DNA of 64,000 nt from CAYTGM01 sp964437365. Lineage in GTDB: Bacteria; Sumerlaeota; Sumerlaeia; SLMS01. Below are positions 9,375-18,594 of the stretch, piece after piece. Positions within the stretch are counted from its first letter, which is position 1; every line of letters starts with the position of its first letter. The stretch lies in contig CAYTGM010000018.1 of NCBI GenBank assembly GCA_964437365.1, positions 1-64,000 of the forward strand. Reading direction: 5' to 3'. The notes beneath the pieces are model-generated. The model saw only the letters and a list, made by a program, of their open reading frames with translations. It searched no databases and had not been told where the DNA came from. The position numbers were made by a program, and so were the translations under genes.

Positions 9375-11324
9375 CTAAAATTCCCAGATTCTTCCTGACC
9401 TTGCGGGTAACTCAGGGAAGGCGATTCGGTCAGATTCAGACTTAAATGATTCTCCTGTAAGTCTTTCTTTAAAGCTTGTTCCCGGACCAGCATTGATCTG
9501 GCTGCCTGGTAGCTCCACCTTTTCTGCTTTGTTTGCAAAGTTGAAAACTCCAACACGCTTAACTCCATCCTCTTCATGAAATAGAACGGAAACCTCAAAC
9601 TGGTCATAGTAGTCAATGAATTGTGTTTTCGCATTGTGAAGAGGAAATGCTCGCCCAAGGAGTTCGCGGCGATCACTATCCAGCATCGATATATCTTCAC
9701 CAAGAAGCCCCATTCCTCCAGTCATCCATACAAGTCGAACCCAGCAAGCTGCTTCTTCTTCAGAAAGCCCGAATGGAGGTTCAGTGGCGAATTCCTTGTC
9801 AAACTCTCGTCCAAACATTTCTTTTTCGGGTGGTGAACCATCGCGATGAACCAATAGACAATCGGGGTCATTCTGCCACCAGTTTCGGTGCATCCAATGT
9901 CTCCAGACGGTATGGCGCACGCCTGCGTAGATACTGCAGTTTCCAAAAGGCCAGCTTTCAAGATTCATCGGAATATACCAGCGGTGTGAAACATCCATTC
10001 CTATGCGCATCGCATCAGCCACTCCTACGGCTGGGCCCATAGGGCAACCACATGTAAGGATGAATCGATCATTGCCAGCAACCTCGCGCACAACGTCTAG
10101 TCCCATTCGCAGAGCCTGTGCAGAGGTTTTGGTTTTGTCATGGCGAACACCCGGCTGAATTGCATGCATTAGAAAGTCGATCTTGATGTATGTATAGCCC
10201 CACTTGTTGAAGACATTGTCAAACGTGGATCTTACAAAGTTGAGAGCCTCCGGGTGAGTTAAGTCGAGCCCATAGACCCCCCAGAACGGTTTGGGCTTTC
10301 CTTCTTCATCTTGAATGAGCCAGTCCGGATGGTCTTTTAGGAGCTGACTTCCTTCATCGACGGAAAACGGTGCAAGCCAGATGCCTGCTTCGAATCCATT
10401 CTCCTTAATTTCATCAGCAATTTGCATCATTCCCTCTGGGAACTTATAGCCAGGAGTCCAGTCACCCCAATTTCTTGGTGCCTCTTTCGATGTATAGTTC
10501 CATCCATCATCTATCTGTACCACATTGAGATGCTGAGCAAACTCGGAGTCTTTCAACTGGGTGATATTCCGCCTGACATCTTCAACAGACTCTGTCCCGT
10601 AGTAATGATACCAGCTGCACCACCCCGTTTTTAATGGAACATGTCGAGCTTTCATTGTCTCACCAGACTGTGAGGCATAGGTGTCAAGTGCAGCAGAGAA
10701 TGAATCATTGCAGACGATGAGCAGGGGAGAGAGGTCTAATGTTTTACCCGGCTCAAGAGCGATGTTTTCTCTCAAGGCGAAAGCACTGGCTTCGCTGGCC
10801 TCTTTGTCAGAACCTGATACTTCAAAGCCGTAAAAAGCGTCGTTAAGGTTGAGATATCCCAGGATAATTCCTGGATTTCCTTCTTTATCTGTCAATCCAA
10901 TCAGGCTCCTTGAGTCATGTCGACCTTTCAGTGGGTCCATCGATGACCGGCTGTTCATCTCATTTCCGTTAACAAGAATTCGGTTCAAGTCTCTGCTCGA
11001 AGAGATGCTGGCTTTGTGAATCGTATAGACGCGGTCCAAAGCTACGGGAGCTTTGCTATTATTTGATACGGAAACCTCGAGCTTCACCTCATTTGGTGCA
11101 CCCGCCTGGGCAAGCTTCAGCGTAAGTTCCAGACCCTCATTCCATTTCATTGTTACTTCTTCAGGATTAAAGGTGACTGACTGAGCATTCTTTGAGGTCA
11201 GCAACTTATAGGTGGTTTGAATCGCCGGAGCGAAACTCCGAATGTCTGCCTGATCCCCTAACCTGAGAGATGCGATTTGAGAATCTTTTGTTTCAAGGTT
11301 CCAACTGAGAAGTTTTTCTGACAT
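9375..11324 (-). CDS. Alpha-galactosidase-like glycoside hydrolase, GH36
   Basis: The 649-residue cytoplasmic protein (no signal peptide) has an N-terminal beta-sandwich of about 220 residues and a (beta/alpha)8 barrel. Typical GH36/clan D motifs are visible: GWCSWYHYY (234-242), VVQIDDGW (268-275), AGIWLAPF (313-320), and the probable nucleophile Asp383 in YIKIDF with acid/base Asp444 in RIGMDV. A small beta-domain ends the protein. AAGGAA lies ten bases before the ATG. Members hydrolyse alpha-galactosides or related alpha-glycosides. It is convergent with the nitrilase gene and divergent from the creatininase-family gene. Confidence 0.88.
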   Translation of the reverse strand: MSEKLLSWNLETKDSQIASLRLGDQADIRSFAPAIQTTYKLLTSKNAQSVTFNPEEVTMKWNEGLELTLKLAQAGAPNEVKLEVSVSNNSKAPVALDRVYTIHKASISSSRDLNRILVNGNEMNSRSSMDPLKGRHDSRSLIGLTDKEGNPGIILGYLNLNDAFYGFEVSGSDKEASEASAFALRENIALEPGKTLDLSPLLIVCNDSFSAALDTYASQSGETMKARHVPLKTGWCSWYHYYGTESVEDVRRNITQLKDSEFAQHLNVVQIDDGWNYTSKEAPRNWGDWTPGYKFPEGMMQIADEIKENGFEAGIWLAPFSVDEGSQLLKDHPDWLIQDEEGKPKPFWGVYGLDLTHPEALNFVRSTFDNVFNKWGYTYIKIDFLMHAIQPGVRHDKTKTSAQALRMGLDVVREVAGNDRFILTCGCPMGPAVGVADAMRIGMDVSHRWYIPMNLESWPFGNCSIYAGVRHTVWRHWMHRNWWQNDPDCLLVHRDGSPPEKEMFGREFDKEFATEPPFGLSEEEAACWVRLVWMTGGMGLLGEDISMLDSDRRELLGRAFPLHNAKTQFIDYYDQFEVSVLFHEEDGVKRVGVFNFANKAEKVELPGSQINAGPGTSFKERLTGESFKSESDRIAFPELPARSGRIWEF

Positions 11325-11494
11325 AGTTTACTTGTTCCTTGGTGAATTGGATGAATAAGGGAACACATAATTTATTCGATGTATGGTGTGATCGCGGATT
11401 GACACCATGGCTTAAATGATTAAGTACCTAGCAAGCAGTGACTCAATCATTAAATGAACGGATTCTCATCTTTCCTTACTCACCGGAGAACATC

Positions 11495-12298
11495 ATGAAA
11501 CCTTCAGATACTCAATATGAACGCCTGAGGCCCGACCAAATCAAACAACAGCGGACCAATAAGCCCGTCGCCTACCTCCCCATTGGAACACTCGAGTGGC
11601 ATGGAGTTCATAACCCTGTTGGTCTCGATACGCTGAAAGCCCATCAACTCTGCATCAAATGCGCTGAAGCTCACGGGGGACTTGTTCTGCCCCCTCTCTG
11701 GTATGGAGAGAACCGCGAGAATGCACTCCTTGAATCCAGCTGCGGATTGAGTGAACCGATCGCCAAAGAAATGGGTCTACCCGAGGACAGCTTTAATCCA
11801 GGCTACATGGGACGATCCATTGCTGAACAGGACCGCCTCTACCAGGATCTTCTCCTTCACATGATGTTTCAGGCCAACAGCCTGGGGTTTAAGGTTCTTG
11901 CAATATGTGCGGGACATTATCCTCTCATCGATCAAGCGAAAGCGGCGTGCCATATCTTCCATCAGCAAACCTATCACAAAGATCATGATCGAAAGATGAT
12001 CCCCTATGTCTTTACTGGATACGAACTGGTAGGGGATAAGTACCCCTTTGCCGGTGATCATGCTGCCTACTGGGAGACTTCCCTGTTAATGGCACTGGAC
12101 GAAGGACATATAGACCTTTCTCGCCTCCCGGAAAAACCTGAGGATACTCTCGGGGTAGGTGGCCATCGCCCCGCCCAGGAGTCGTCGAAGGAAGAAGGTA
12201 TGAAGTATGTCGCGGATATCGTCGAAGCTGTTGGAAAGAAGATCGACGAGCGACTTGCTGATCCGATTGCTTTCTATCCTCATAATCTCCGTTACTGA
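11495..12298 (+). CDS. Creatininase-family amidohydrolase
   Basis: I choose the ATG at 11495 because GGAG lies six bases upstream and the family normally starts near here; a GTG at 11438 in the same frame has no good ribosome-binding site. From that start, the family's metal-binding pattern is visible: Glu34 and His36 (GTLEWHG), Asp45 (VGLDTL), His141 (CAGHYP) and Glu194 (AAYWETS). Creatininase-fold enzymes hydrolyse cyclic or linear amides using two metal ions; this may act on a compound other than creatinine. It is followed after 27 bp by a glycosidase gene, so the two are probably co-transcribed. Confidence 0.85.
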   Translation: MKPSDTQYERLRPDQIKQQRTNKPVAYLPIGTLEWHGVHNPVGLDTLKAHQLCIKCAEAHGGLVLPPLWYGENRENALLESSCGLSEPIAKEMGLPEDSFNPGYMGRSIAEQDRLYQDLLLHMMFQANSLGFKVLAICAGHYPLIDQAKAACHIFHQQTYHKDHDRKMIPYVFTGYELVGDKYPFAGDHAAYWETSLLMALDEGHIDLSRLPEKPEDTLGVGGHRPAQESSKEEGMKYVADIVEAVGKKIDERLADPIAFYPHNLRY

Positions 12299-12325
12299 TT
12301 AAATAAATATTAAGGAATTATACGA

Positions 12326-14224
12326 ATGCCAAGTCAGACAGATACTCCGATTAAAGAAAACTGGAGGGATTATGTTCTATCACCGGATTCACAGCTTGTT
12401 TCTCCTGTAAAGTATGCAGTTGTGCCCAAAACTGAGGAACGCATCGATCACGAGGGAATCGAATGGAAAGACTACGAAGAAAGTGCTGTGTTTCCGGAGG
12501 ATTATAACCATTGGGTATTGTTTGATTTTGGTGTTAAGTCGGCAGGCCATATTTATCTTCAGTATGATGAGAAAAACCTTCGTCCCCAGGAAGAAGGGGA
12601 GCACCACGAAGAATTTGATGTAGATATTATCTCGGGGCCCGATATACGCCTGGTTCTATTCAAAGATACGATTCGCTACAACTCTGGCGCGAAGGTCTGG
12701 GTCGATCCTCAGTTTCGGGCATTCCGCTATCTCGGTATGAGTTCCAGTGAGAAAGCTGGGAAAAATGTCTCACCGCTCCTGCAGTTTACGGGATATCCCG
12801 GCGACTACAAAGGCTACTTCTACTGCTCCAACGACCTGCTGAATAAGATCTGGTACACAGGGGTCTATACGATTCAGATTTGTACTCAGCCACATGAGTA
12901 CTCTGGATGCTATAACCACAGGCTCCCTTCTCAGTTTGGAGACTTTCCCGCTAACTGGCGAAGCCCTTATGGTCGTTACGTAATATGGGATGGACCTCGC
13001 CGTGATCGTGAAGTCTGGATCGGCGATATGTGGCCTGAATGTCTCTCCCTGATGTACTCCTTCCATGGACCAGAAGTCATGCGCAGTTCTCTTGCCGCTG
13101 TCTCTAACCGTCAACAGGAGGACGGTTTGATCCCTGGCAGTGGCATCACACTTCAGCCATTTGCTGAATACTCCTGCTGGTGGATGACTCTCCTCTCACG
13201 CTATTATCTTCTTACGAAAGACGACGCGTTTATACAGGACATGCAATCAACACTCACCCGAGGCGTGGAATGGCTCATTAAAGGAATAAATGGCAACAAT
13301 GGTTATTTACATATAGACCATCGCCGTACCTGGGCCTGGACGCTCCTGCGACGTGGTGAAGTAACTGGCAGTCAGTGTGTGGCTGTCGCAGCATTGCGGG
13401 GGAGCGCCGACCTTCTCGATTTACTAGGCAACTCTCAGCTGGCATCCGAGGCCCGCAAAGTTGCGGAACAACTCGCTGAAAAGATCAGAACAGAGCTCTG
13501 GGACGACGAAGCAGGCGCTTTCAAAGACAGTCTCAATCCAATCGATGGTGTTGTTCGCTATCCCTGTGATGCGAACTCACTCGCCGTGCTTTTCGGTATC
13601 GCGAATGATGATCAGAAGAAGCGTGCCTTTGCGTTCCTGAAAGAGAATATGTGGACAGAGTACGGAACGCGAACCATCTATCCTCCAGAGCCCGATGGCG
13701 ACTTTAACTGGGCACATAACCATAATATCTGGCCCTTCGTTGTCGGTCTGGAATTAGAAGCACGCTTTGAAGCTGGAGATTTCGCAGGCGCGATGGAACT
13801 CTCCCGCATCTGCTGGGGCAATATGGTTGAAAAGAACGCTACGGCTTTCTGGGAAATGGTCAGCGGTGAAGATGGTGATTTCGTCACCCATCGACCCGTT
13901 ACTGATATGAACCCTGACTGGGATTCATGGGATAGCTACAGCCATGGCTGGTCAGCCGGAATTACCTATCTCTTTCAGGCATTCCTTCTCGGTATCTATC
14001 CAACCAAACCTGGTTTCGAAGAATTCTCCTTTAAGCCAAATCTTCAGATCCTCGACTTTATTGAGGGGGCGGTTCCAACGCCTCATGGTCGTATTTGGAG
14101 TCGTATCAAGAAAAACGGGGAAAAGATTACAGGAACACTGCACGTTCCTCACGGTACCACCGCAAAAGTAGTGATCCCTGGAAAGAGTGAACAGACGTTT
14201 GGACCTGGAAAGCACGAGTTGTAA
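12326..14224 (+). CDS. GH78-like (alpha-L-rhamnosidase-type) six-hairpin glycosidase
   Basis: The 632-residue protein lacks a signal peptide. An N-terminal beta-sandwich (to about 165, with an FRYLGM strand typical of rhamnosidases) precedes an (alpha/alpha)6 barrel. The motif WDGPRRDREVWIGD (221-234) corresponds to the acidic catalytic signature of GH78-type enzymes, preceded by FYCSNDLLNKIWYTG. A C-terminal beta-domain (WSAGITYLFQAFLLGIYP onward) is also typical. AAGGAATTATACGA precedes the ATG. It follows the creatininase-like gene by 27 bp. Cytoplasmic processing of an imported glycan or glycoside is inferred; sugar specificity is unknown. Confidence 0.8.
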   Translation: MPSQTDTPIKENWRDYVLSPDSQLVSPVKYAVVPKTEERIDHEGIEWKDYEESAVFPEDYNHWVLFDFGVKSAGHIYLQYDEKNLRPQEEGEHHEEFDVDIISGPDIRLVLFKDTIRYNSGAKVWVDPQFRAFRYLGMSSSEKAGKNVSPLLQFTGYPGDYKGYFYCSNDLLNKIWYTGVYTIQICTQPHEYSGCYNHRLPSQFGDFPANWRSPYGRYVIWDGPRRDREVWIGDMWPECLSLMYSFHGPEVMRSSLAAVSNRQQEDGLIPGSGITLQPFAEYSCWWMTLLSRYYLLTKDDAFIQDMQSTLTRGVEWLIKGINGNNGYLHIDHRRTWAWTLLRRGEVTGSQCVAVAALRGSADLLDLLGNSQLASEARKVAEQLAEKIRTELWDDEAGAFKDSLNPIDGVVRYPCDANSLAVLFGIANDDQKKRAFAFLKENMWTEYGTRTIYPPEPDGDFNWAHNHNIWPFVVGLELEARFEAGDFAGAMELSRICWGNMVEKNATAFWEMVSGEDGDFVTHRPVTDMNPDWDSWDSYSHGWSAGITYLFQAFLLGIYPTKPGFEEFSFKPNLQILDFIEGAVPTPHGRIWSRIKKNGEKITGTLHVPHGTTAKVVIPGKSEQTFGPGKHEL

Positions 14225-14421
14225 CCCGAACCACAAAAACAATCTTGGTTTTCTCGAAGGCCATTTTGCAACTCGAACAACCTTTGTTGTAGTATTGGCT
14301 ACAAGATGTCAAGAAATGCTAAATCACTTTGAATAGGGTTGACTCAAAGGCTCCACGTCCTCTTTCTCGTCTGTTTCTCAATTGAAATCAAAATGTTTCA
14401 ACATGAGAGCAAATTAGAGAG

Positions 14422-15447
14422 ATGAATATGATTAAGACTAAACAGAGTAACGACGGATCTCGCATAGATGTGGCAGGACCAGCGGAAATAGCTCAGCTGA
14501 TTAAACAAGCTGATGACTTTTTGATTGTCAGCCACATGAGACCCGATGGCGACTGCCTCGGCTCAACAATAGGGCTCGCTGCCGGACTCCTCAGTCTTGG
14601 TAAACGCGTTGCCGCGTACAACGCTTCCCCCCTCACCGAGAAGTGGAGTTTCCTTGAAGGAATAGGACTCGTCTCAAATGATTTGCCTGACTGGAACCCG
14701 CAATCAACTATCTTTGTTGATTGCGGCTCCATTGATCGAGTTAGGCCCGATTTTTCTCCAAAGGGAAAGGTGATCAACATTGATCACCATTTGACGAACA
14801 CTCGGTTCGGAGAATGGAACTATATAGATATTGATGCGTGTGCTGTGGGCGAACAGATACACGCACTTTTGCATGTTCTTGACGTAGAAATAACACCTCA
14901 GATCGCCGGTGCACTCTATCTTTCGATTATGACCGACACAGGAAGTTTTCGTTACTCGAACACTTCCGGTCGAGCCTTCAAGATTGCTGGGGACCTTGTT
15001 GAGGCCGGCGCCAATGTTGCCGAACTCGCTCAGGCAGTCTTCGAGTCACGAAGCCGGGAAGAGGTCGCCCTCATGGCGAAAGCCTACACCTCACTGACTT
15101 ACGATCTGGATGGTACGTTTGCCTGGGCCGAGCTACGCAAAGCCGACTACGAGGCTCACGGCGGTTATGAAAACGAGCCTGAGGGACTCTCAAGCGATCT
15201 GAGAGGCGTAGAAGGTGTCGAGGTCTCCTGTCTCATGCACGAGATGCCCGATGGATCTCTTCGCGCTGGGTTTCGAGGAAAAGGCAAGGTCGACTGCGCA
15301 TCCATCGCAGGTGCTTGCGGAGGTGGTGGTCATTTTAACGCGGCGGGAGCTCACTTGAAGGGTGGCACCTACGAAGAGCTGCGCGCCAAAGTACTGCAAG
15401 AGGTTGAAAAAGGCGTGAAAATCTGGAGATCTGAAGAAGCTTCCTAG
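14422..15447 (+). CDS. nrnA: DHH/DHHA1 phosphoesterase, NrnA-type oligoribonuclease/pAp phosphatase
   Basis: The 341-residue protein has the complete DHH-family set: SHMRPDGDCLGS (37-48), VDCGS (99-103), IDHH (120-123), TDTG (171-174), and the DHHA1 substrate loop GGGGHFNAAG (300-309). NrnA degrades short oligoribonucleotides and dephosphorylates 3'-phosphoadenosine 5'-phosphate in the cytoplasm with Mn2+ or Mg2+. Length is usual for the family. The start could be the ATG at 14422 or the one at 14428. It precedes rplU by 168 bp. Confidence 0.92.
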   Translation: MNMIKTKQSNDGSRIDVAGPAEIAQLIKQADDFLIVSHMRPDGDCLGSTIGLAAGLLSLGKRVAAYNASPLTEKWSFLEGIGLVSNDLPDWNPQSTIFVDCGSIDRVRPDFSPKGKVINIDHHLTNTRFGEWNYIDIDACAVGEQIHALLHVLDVEITPQIAGALYLSIMTDTGSFRYSNTSGRAFKIAGDLVEAGANVAELAQAVFESRSREEVALMAKAYTSLTYDLDGTFAWAELRKADYEAHGGYENEPEGLSSDLRGVEGVEVSCLMHEMPDGSLRAGFRGKGKVDCASIAGACGGGGHFNAAGAHLKGGTYEELRAKVLQEVEKGVKIWRSEEAS

Positions 15448-15497
15448 ATTCCCGTTGAACAGAAGTAAAATTACCACAAAACACCTGAAAGTCGTGC

Positions 15498-15615
15498 TTG
15501 ACAGCGATGCCCCTGATGCGAAGTCTTTGTCGCTCCTGCGAACCAGGCAGACGTGGCCGCCTGCTTCGGGGAATGTGCGCGATTCGCACTGAATAGAAAT
15601 TGAAAGGAAGTTGCC
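15498..15615 (+). promoter_or_regulatory. Candidate promoter and structured leader of rplU-rpmA
   Basis: A TTGACA-like -35 lies near 15498 with a weak AAGTCT 17 bases on. Downstream, two short hairpins can form before the start codon: CAGGC (15544-15548) with GCCTG (15559-15563), and GTGCG (15575-15579) with CGCAC (15585-15589). L21 operons in some phyla carry autoregulatory leaders, so this may be one, but no known motif is matched. Confidence 0.35.
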
Positions 15616-15945
15616 ATGTACGCAGTTATAAAGCAGGGTGGACACCAGTATAAAGTTTCCCCTGGCGATGTTATCCAGGTAGAAAAAATCGAAGCCGAAG
15701 CCGGCCAGGAAGTTTCATTCGAAGAGGTTCTTCTTGTGAATTCCGAAGGAGGTCTCGAAATTGGCGAGCCTCGCGTTACTGGCGCTGCTGTCAGCGTTAA
15801 AGTCCTTCGTCAGGGCAAAGGTCGTAAGGTTAAGGTTTACAAGTTCAAGCGTCGTAAGGGTTACGAGCGCCGCTACGGCCATCGTCAGCCTTTCACTGAG
15901 GTGAGAGTCCTTTCCGTTAATAAAGACGGCTCAGAACTGAAATAA
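15616..15945 (+). CDS. rplU: 50S ribosomal protein L21
   Basis: The 109-residue product opens with the family-typical MYAVIKQGGHQYKVSPGD and ends with the basic KFKRRKGYERRYGHRQPFTEV segment that binds 23S rRNA domain VI. GAAAGGAAG precedes the ATG. It is followed after 49 bp by rpmA, the universal partner. Confidence 0.98.
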   Translation: MYAVIKQGGHQYKVSPGDVIQVEKIEAEAGQEVSFEEVLLVNSEGGLEIGEPRVTGAAVSVKVLRQGKGRKVKVYKFKRRKGYERRYGHRQPFTEVRVLSVNKDGSELK

Positions 15946-15994
15946 GCAAACTCAACAATATACCGAACATCTCGTAGAAAGGAATTTACGAACA

Positions 15995-16267
15995 ATGGCT
16001 CATAAAAAAGGTGTAGGTTCATCGAAGAACGGTCGCGATTCGAATTCGAAACGACTTGGATGTAAAGAACCCGACGGTAAACTCGTTCCTGGTGGTTCTA
16101 TCCTGATTCGTCAGAAGGGGAACAAAATCTGGCCAGGAGACAACGTTGGCCAGGGTAAAGACTTCACCCTCTTTGCCAAAGTAAACGGCACAGTCAGCTT
16201 TGAAACACGCAAGTCAGGCAGAAAGTACGTCCACATCCTGACCGAAAAAGAAGCAGCTCAGAACTAA
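15995..16267 (+). CDS. rpmA: 50S ribosomal protein L27
   Basis: The 90-residue product starts MAHKKGVGSSKNGRDSNSKR, the conserved L27 N-terminus that reaches towards the peptidyl-transferase centre, and continues with PGGSILIRQKG. No cleavable Firmicutes-type N-terminal extension is present. AGAAAGGAA lies upstream. The gene ends in front of a strong terminator. Confidence 0.98.
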   Translation: MAHKKGVGSSKNGRDSNSKRLGCKEPDGKLVPGGSILIRQKGNKIWPGDNVGQGKDFTLFAKVNGTVSFETRKSGRKYVHILTEKEAAQN

Positions 16268-16296
16268 GCTACTTCATTTCAGTTAAAGCTATACAC

Positions 16297-16327
16297 AACG
16301 CCCTCATCTGAGGGCGTTTTTCTTTTT
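16297..16327 (+). terminator. Intrinsic terminator of rplU-rpmA
   Basis: A 9-bp stem (AACGCCCTC / GAGGGCGTT, 16297-16305 and 16310-16318) with a 4-base loop is followed by a T-rich run to 16327. Confidence 0.9.
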
Positions 16328-16358
16328 TATCCCAACTTTTTTCAAATTTGCCGCACGA

Positions 16359-16394
16359 CCAGTCATTCGTTGACTGGGCCGGTCGCCAACCGGC
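16359..16394. other. Two adjacent stable hairpins of unknown role
   Basis: CCAGTCA/TGACTGG (16359-16365 and 16371-16377) is directly followed by GCCGGT/ACCGGC (16378-16383 and 16389-16394), each with a 5-base loop. They lie between the rpmA terminator and the LON-domain gene. They could be a small RNA end or a 5' leader element; nothing else supports either. Confidence 0.4.
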
Positions 16395-16512
16395 GCTCTC
16401 AGCAGTGAGGGTTCTTAAGTCTCCCGCACCCCTTTCTCTCGCTTTCTCACCTTCAGACTGTAACAGACCTGTTGACCCTCTTACGGCTTTTTGATCCTTT
16501 TTACCTAAGATA

Positions 16513-17160
16513 ATGACGATGATTTACTCGCATCTACCCATTTTCCCTCTCCCTGACGCGGTTCTCTTTCCAAGAACCCATATGCCTCTTCACATCTTTG
16601 AGCCCCGCTACCGAGACATGATCAAGTATGTCCTCGAGAACGACCGCAAGATGGCACTCGCACACTTGCGGGAAGGCTATGAACAGGAGTATTTCGGGAG
16701 CCCTCCGATATTTAAGGTCTTCAGTTCCGCTCGTGTTCTCATCGCTGATGAGCTGGAAGATGGACGCTGGAATATTATGATTGAAGGAATTGAGCGCGTT
16801 GAGCTCAAAGAAGAGATTCAGCTCCTTCCCTTCAGAATCGGCAAGGTGAGACCTATCAGGGAAGAGATTCTTCCTCATGAGCGTCACCAGGTGAATCTGC
16901 TGATGCACGAAGTGGCCGCCCTTGCAGAGAAGATCAGCGAGAATATTTCTGATGGGAAGCGACATCTGTCGAATTTGATCAACATCCATCAGCATCCGGC
17001 GATCGTTTGCGACGTGATTTCTTCAATCTTAGTGACAGATTCTTACTGCAGGCAAAGTATTCTGGAAGAGCGCAACATCTTGAGAAGGATGAATCTGCTG
17101 CGGATTCAGCTGAACACGTTGATGGCACAGCTCCGCGAAGGTGGTATTGAGGTCGATTAG
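16513..17160 (+). CDS. LON N-terminal (substrate-binding) domain protein
   Basis: The 215-residue product matches the stand-alone Lon N-terminal domain family: LPIFPLPDAVLFPRTHMPLH, then IFEPRYRDMI and MALAHLREGY. No ATPase or protease domain follows. The C-terminal third is helical. Such proteins are thought to bind unfolded substrates, but the role is not established. The start may be the ATG at 16513 or 16519. A 99-bp gap separates it from the RDD gene. Confidence 0.85.
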   Translation: MTMIYSHLPIFPLPDAVLFPRTHMPLHIFEPRYRDMIKYVLENDRKMALAHLREGYEQEYFGSPPIFKVFSSARVLIADELEDGRWNIMIEGIERVELKEEIQLLPFRIGKVRPIREEILPHERHQVNLLMHEVAALAEKISENISDGKRHLSNLINIHQHPAIVCDVISSILVTDSYCRQSILEERNILRRMNLLRIQLNTLMAQLREGGIEVD

Positions 17161-17259
17161 TCAGCTGCAGGTTGACGCCGTGCATGCCCGTCACGTTCCT
17201 TTCTTTCCGCGCCATCGCAGCACCACCAATGGCAACTCCACCAACGAGTATTCGTCTTC

Positions 17260-18594
17260 ATGATCGATCAACCTAAGGAAACCAAAATTGGTTTCTTGCG
17301 CATGCCAGCTCTGCCTGTATCAGGTTTTCTGGTGCGCTTTCTCGCTCTCATTCTGGACCTCATTCTTATACTGTCTGGAATTCATCTGTTGAAATCTTCC
17401 ATGCCCGATTTGTTTCGCTCGCTGGGGGAGTGGGCACCATTCGCCACCTCAGCAATCGCTTTCTTTTACTTCGTGCTTCTGAACGGTCCTTATGGAAAAG
17501 GGAGGACCATCGGCAAAATGCTGCTGAAGATTGAGGTAACCGATCTGGATGGTTCCTATCCGTCAATCAGACAAAGTGTCATGAGGACTTTCATACTCTT
17601 TCCAATCTTCTTCACGGCTCCGCTGGCGGATGCGATCTTCGGCGAGCCGAATTCGATCATGCACGAATACTTCAAATATTGTCTCCGAAATCCACTCACG
17701 TTTGCGGTCTTAATCGGCACGGCTATATCATTGCCGTTCAATCCCTTCAAGCAGGGGCTCCACGATTTCTTTTCTGGAACTCTGGTCAGACCGATCAGGC
17801 ACCCAGACGAGACACGTCAGACTTTCGACGAAATGAGAGAGAGCGTGGGGCACAGCTGGCTGAAGTTCTATCGCCAGCCTCAGTATTCGGCAGGCGTAAC
17901 GGTCGTGCTTATTCTGGTTCTTATTCTGGGGATGTCATTTCCGGGTCAGTGGCCGGTACACTACAAAGAAGCGAAGGAGAATTACTATTCCATTAAAGAT
18001 GAATCTCCGTTTCCCTCAGCACACCTTTCGTTCAATCCAACTTTGGGTTATCATGATCTGCGTGATGAATCTGGGATTGTGCTCCCCAATGACCTGAGAA
18101 TTCTACTGGAAGACAGTCTCACATCTGATTCTCTATCGCTCTTTAAAGGTGAATCCGAGATGCCGGAAGCACAGCTTCGGGAAACGGAACTCTTCCGTCG
18201 CGTTGTCTTTACCGTACCGATTACCAAAACAAGTCAATGGACTGTTGATCCCAATAGTGCTGAATATACAAAAGCTCTCGATTCGCTCGCAGATATTTAT
18301 GTGGACAAAATTCTAGCGCCATTGCTTCTCAATAATATTGATTCTGAAAATGCTCAAAAGAATCGTCAGGTTGTTCAGGAGCTTGTTACAAAACCCATAA
18401 CGATTGTCTTCCTCTTTCAGCAGTATACACGGCTGACCCCGTATCCCTTCCCCATTGTTGATATTGCGGGTTTTCATTCAAAGGATTACGGCAGTGCTCT
18501 TGAGATGAACCTGATACAGGACGAAGAAATGATTGCAGATCTTTTGTCAGATTCGGAAGAGGCAGAAGCCGATGAGGACGAGACCGAGCCATGA
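17260..18594 (+). CDS. RDD-family membrane protein with large C-terminal soluble domain
   Basis: The first about 180 residues form an RDD domain: GFLVRFLALILDLILI, a GRTIGKMLLKIEV motif and a late LHDFFSGTLV segment. Another membrane span lies near residues 206-224, and about 220 residues of soluble sequence follow, ending in an acidic DSEEAEADEDETEP tail. RDD proteins are mostly uncharacterised; some act in ion transport. The soluble part is not recognised. The stop overlaps the metallophosphoesterase start by 4 bp. Confidence 0.8.
   Translation: MIDQPKETKIGFLRMPALPVSGFLVRFLALILDLILILSGIHLLKSSMPDLFRSLGEWAPFATSAIAFFYFVLLNGPYGKGRTIGKMLLKIEVTDLDGSYPSIRQSVMRTFILFPIFFTAPLADAIFGEPNSIMHEYFKYCLRNPLTFAVLIGTAISLPFNPFKQGLHDFFSGTLVRPIRHPDETRQTFDEMRESVGHSWLKFYRQPQYSAGVTVVLILVLILGMSFPGQWPVHYKEAKENYYSIKDESPFPSAHLSFNPTLGYHDLRDESGIVLPNDLRILLEDSLTSDSLSLFKGESEMPEAQLRETELFRRVVFTVPITKTSQWTVDPNSAEYTKALDSLADIYVDKILAPLLLNNIDSENAQKNRQVVQELVTKPITIVFLFQQYTRLTPYPFPIVDIAGFHSKDYGSALEMNLIQDEEMIADLLSDSEEAEADEDETEP

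Noticed and set aside
11399..11427. TTGACA upstream of the creatininase-family gene as a promoter
   Set aside because: The -35 is perfect but no acceptable -10 lies 16-18 bases on.
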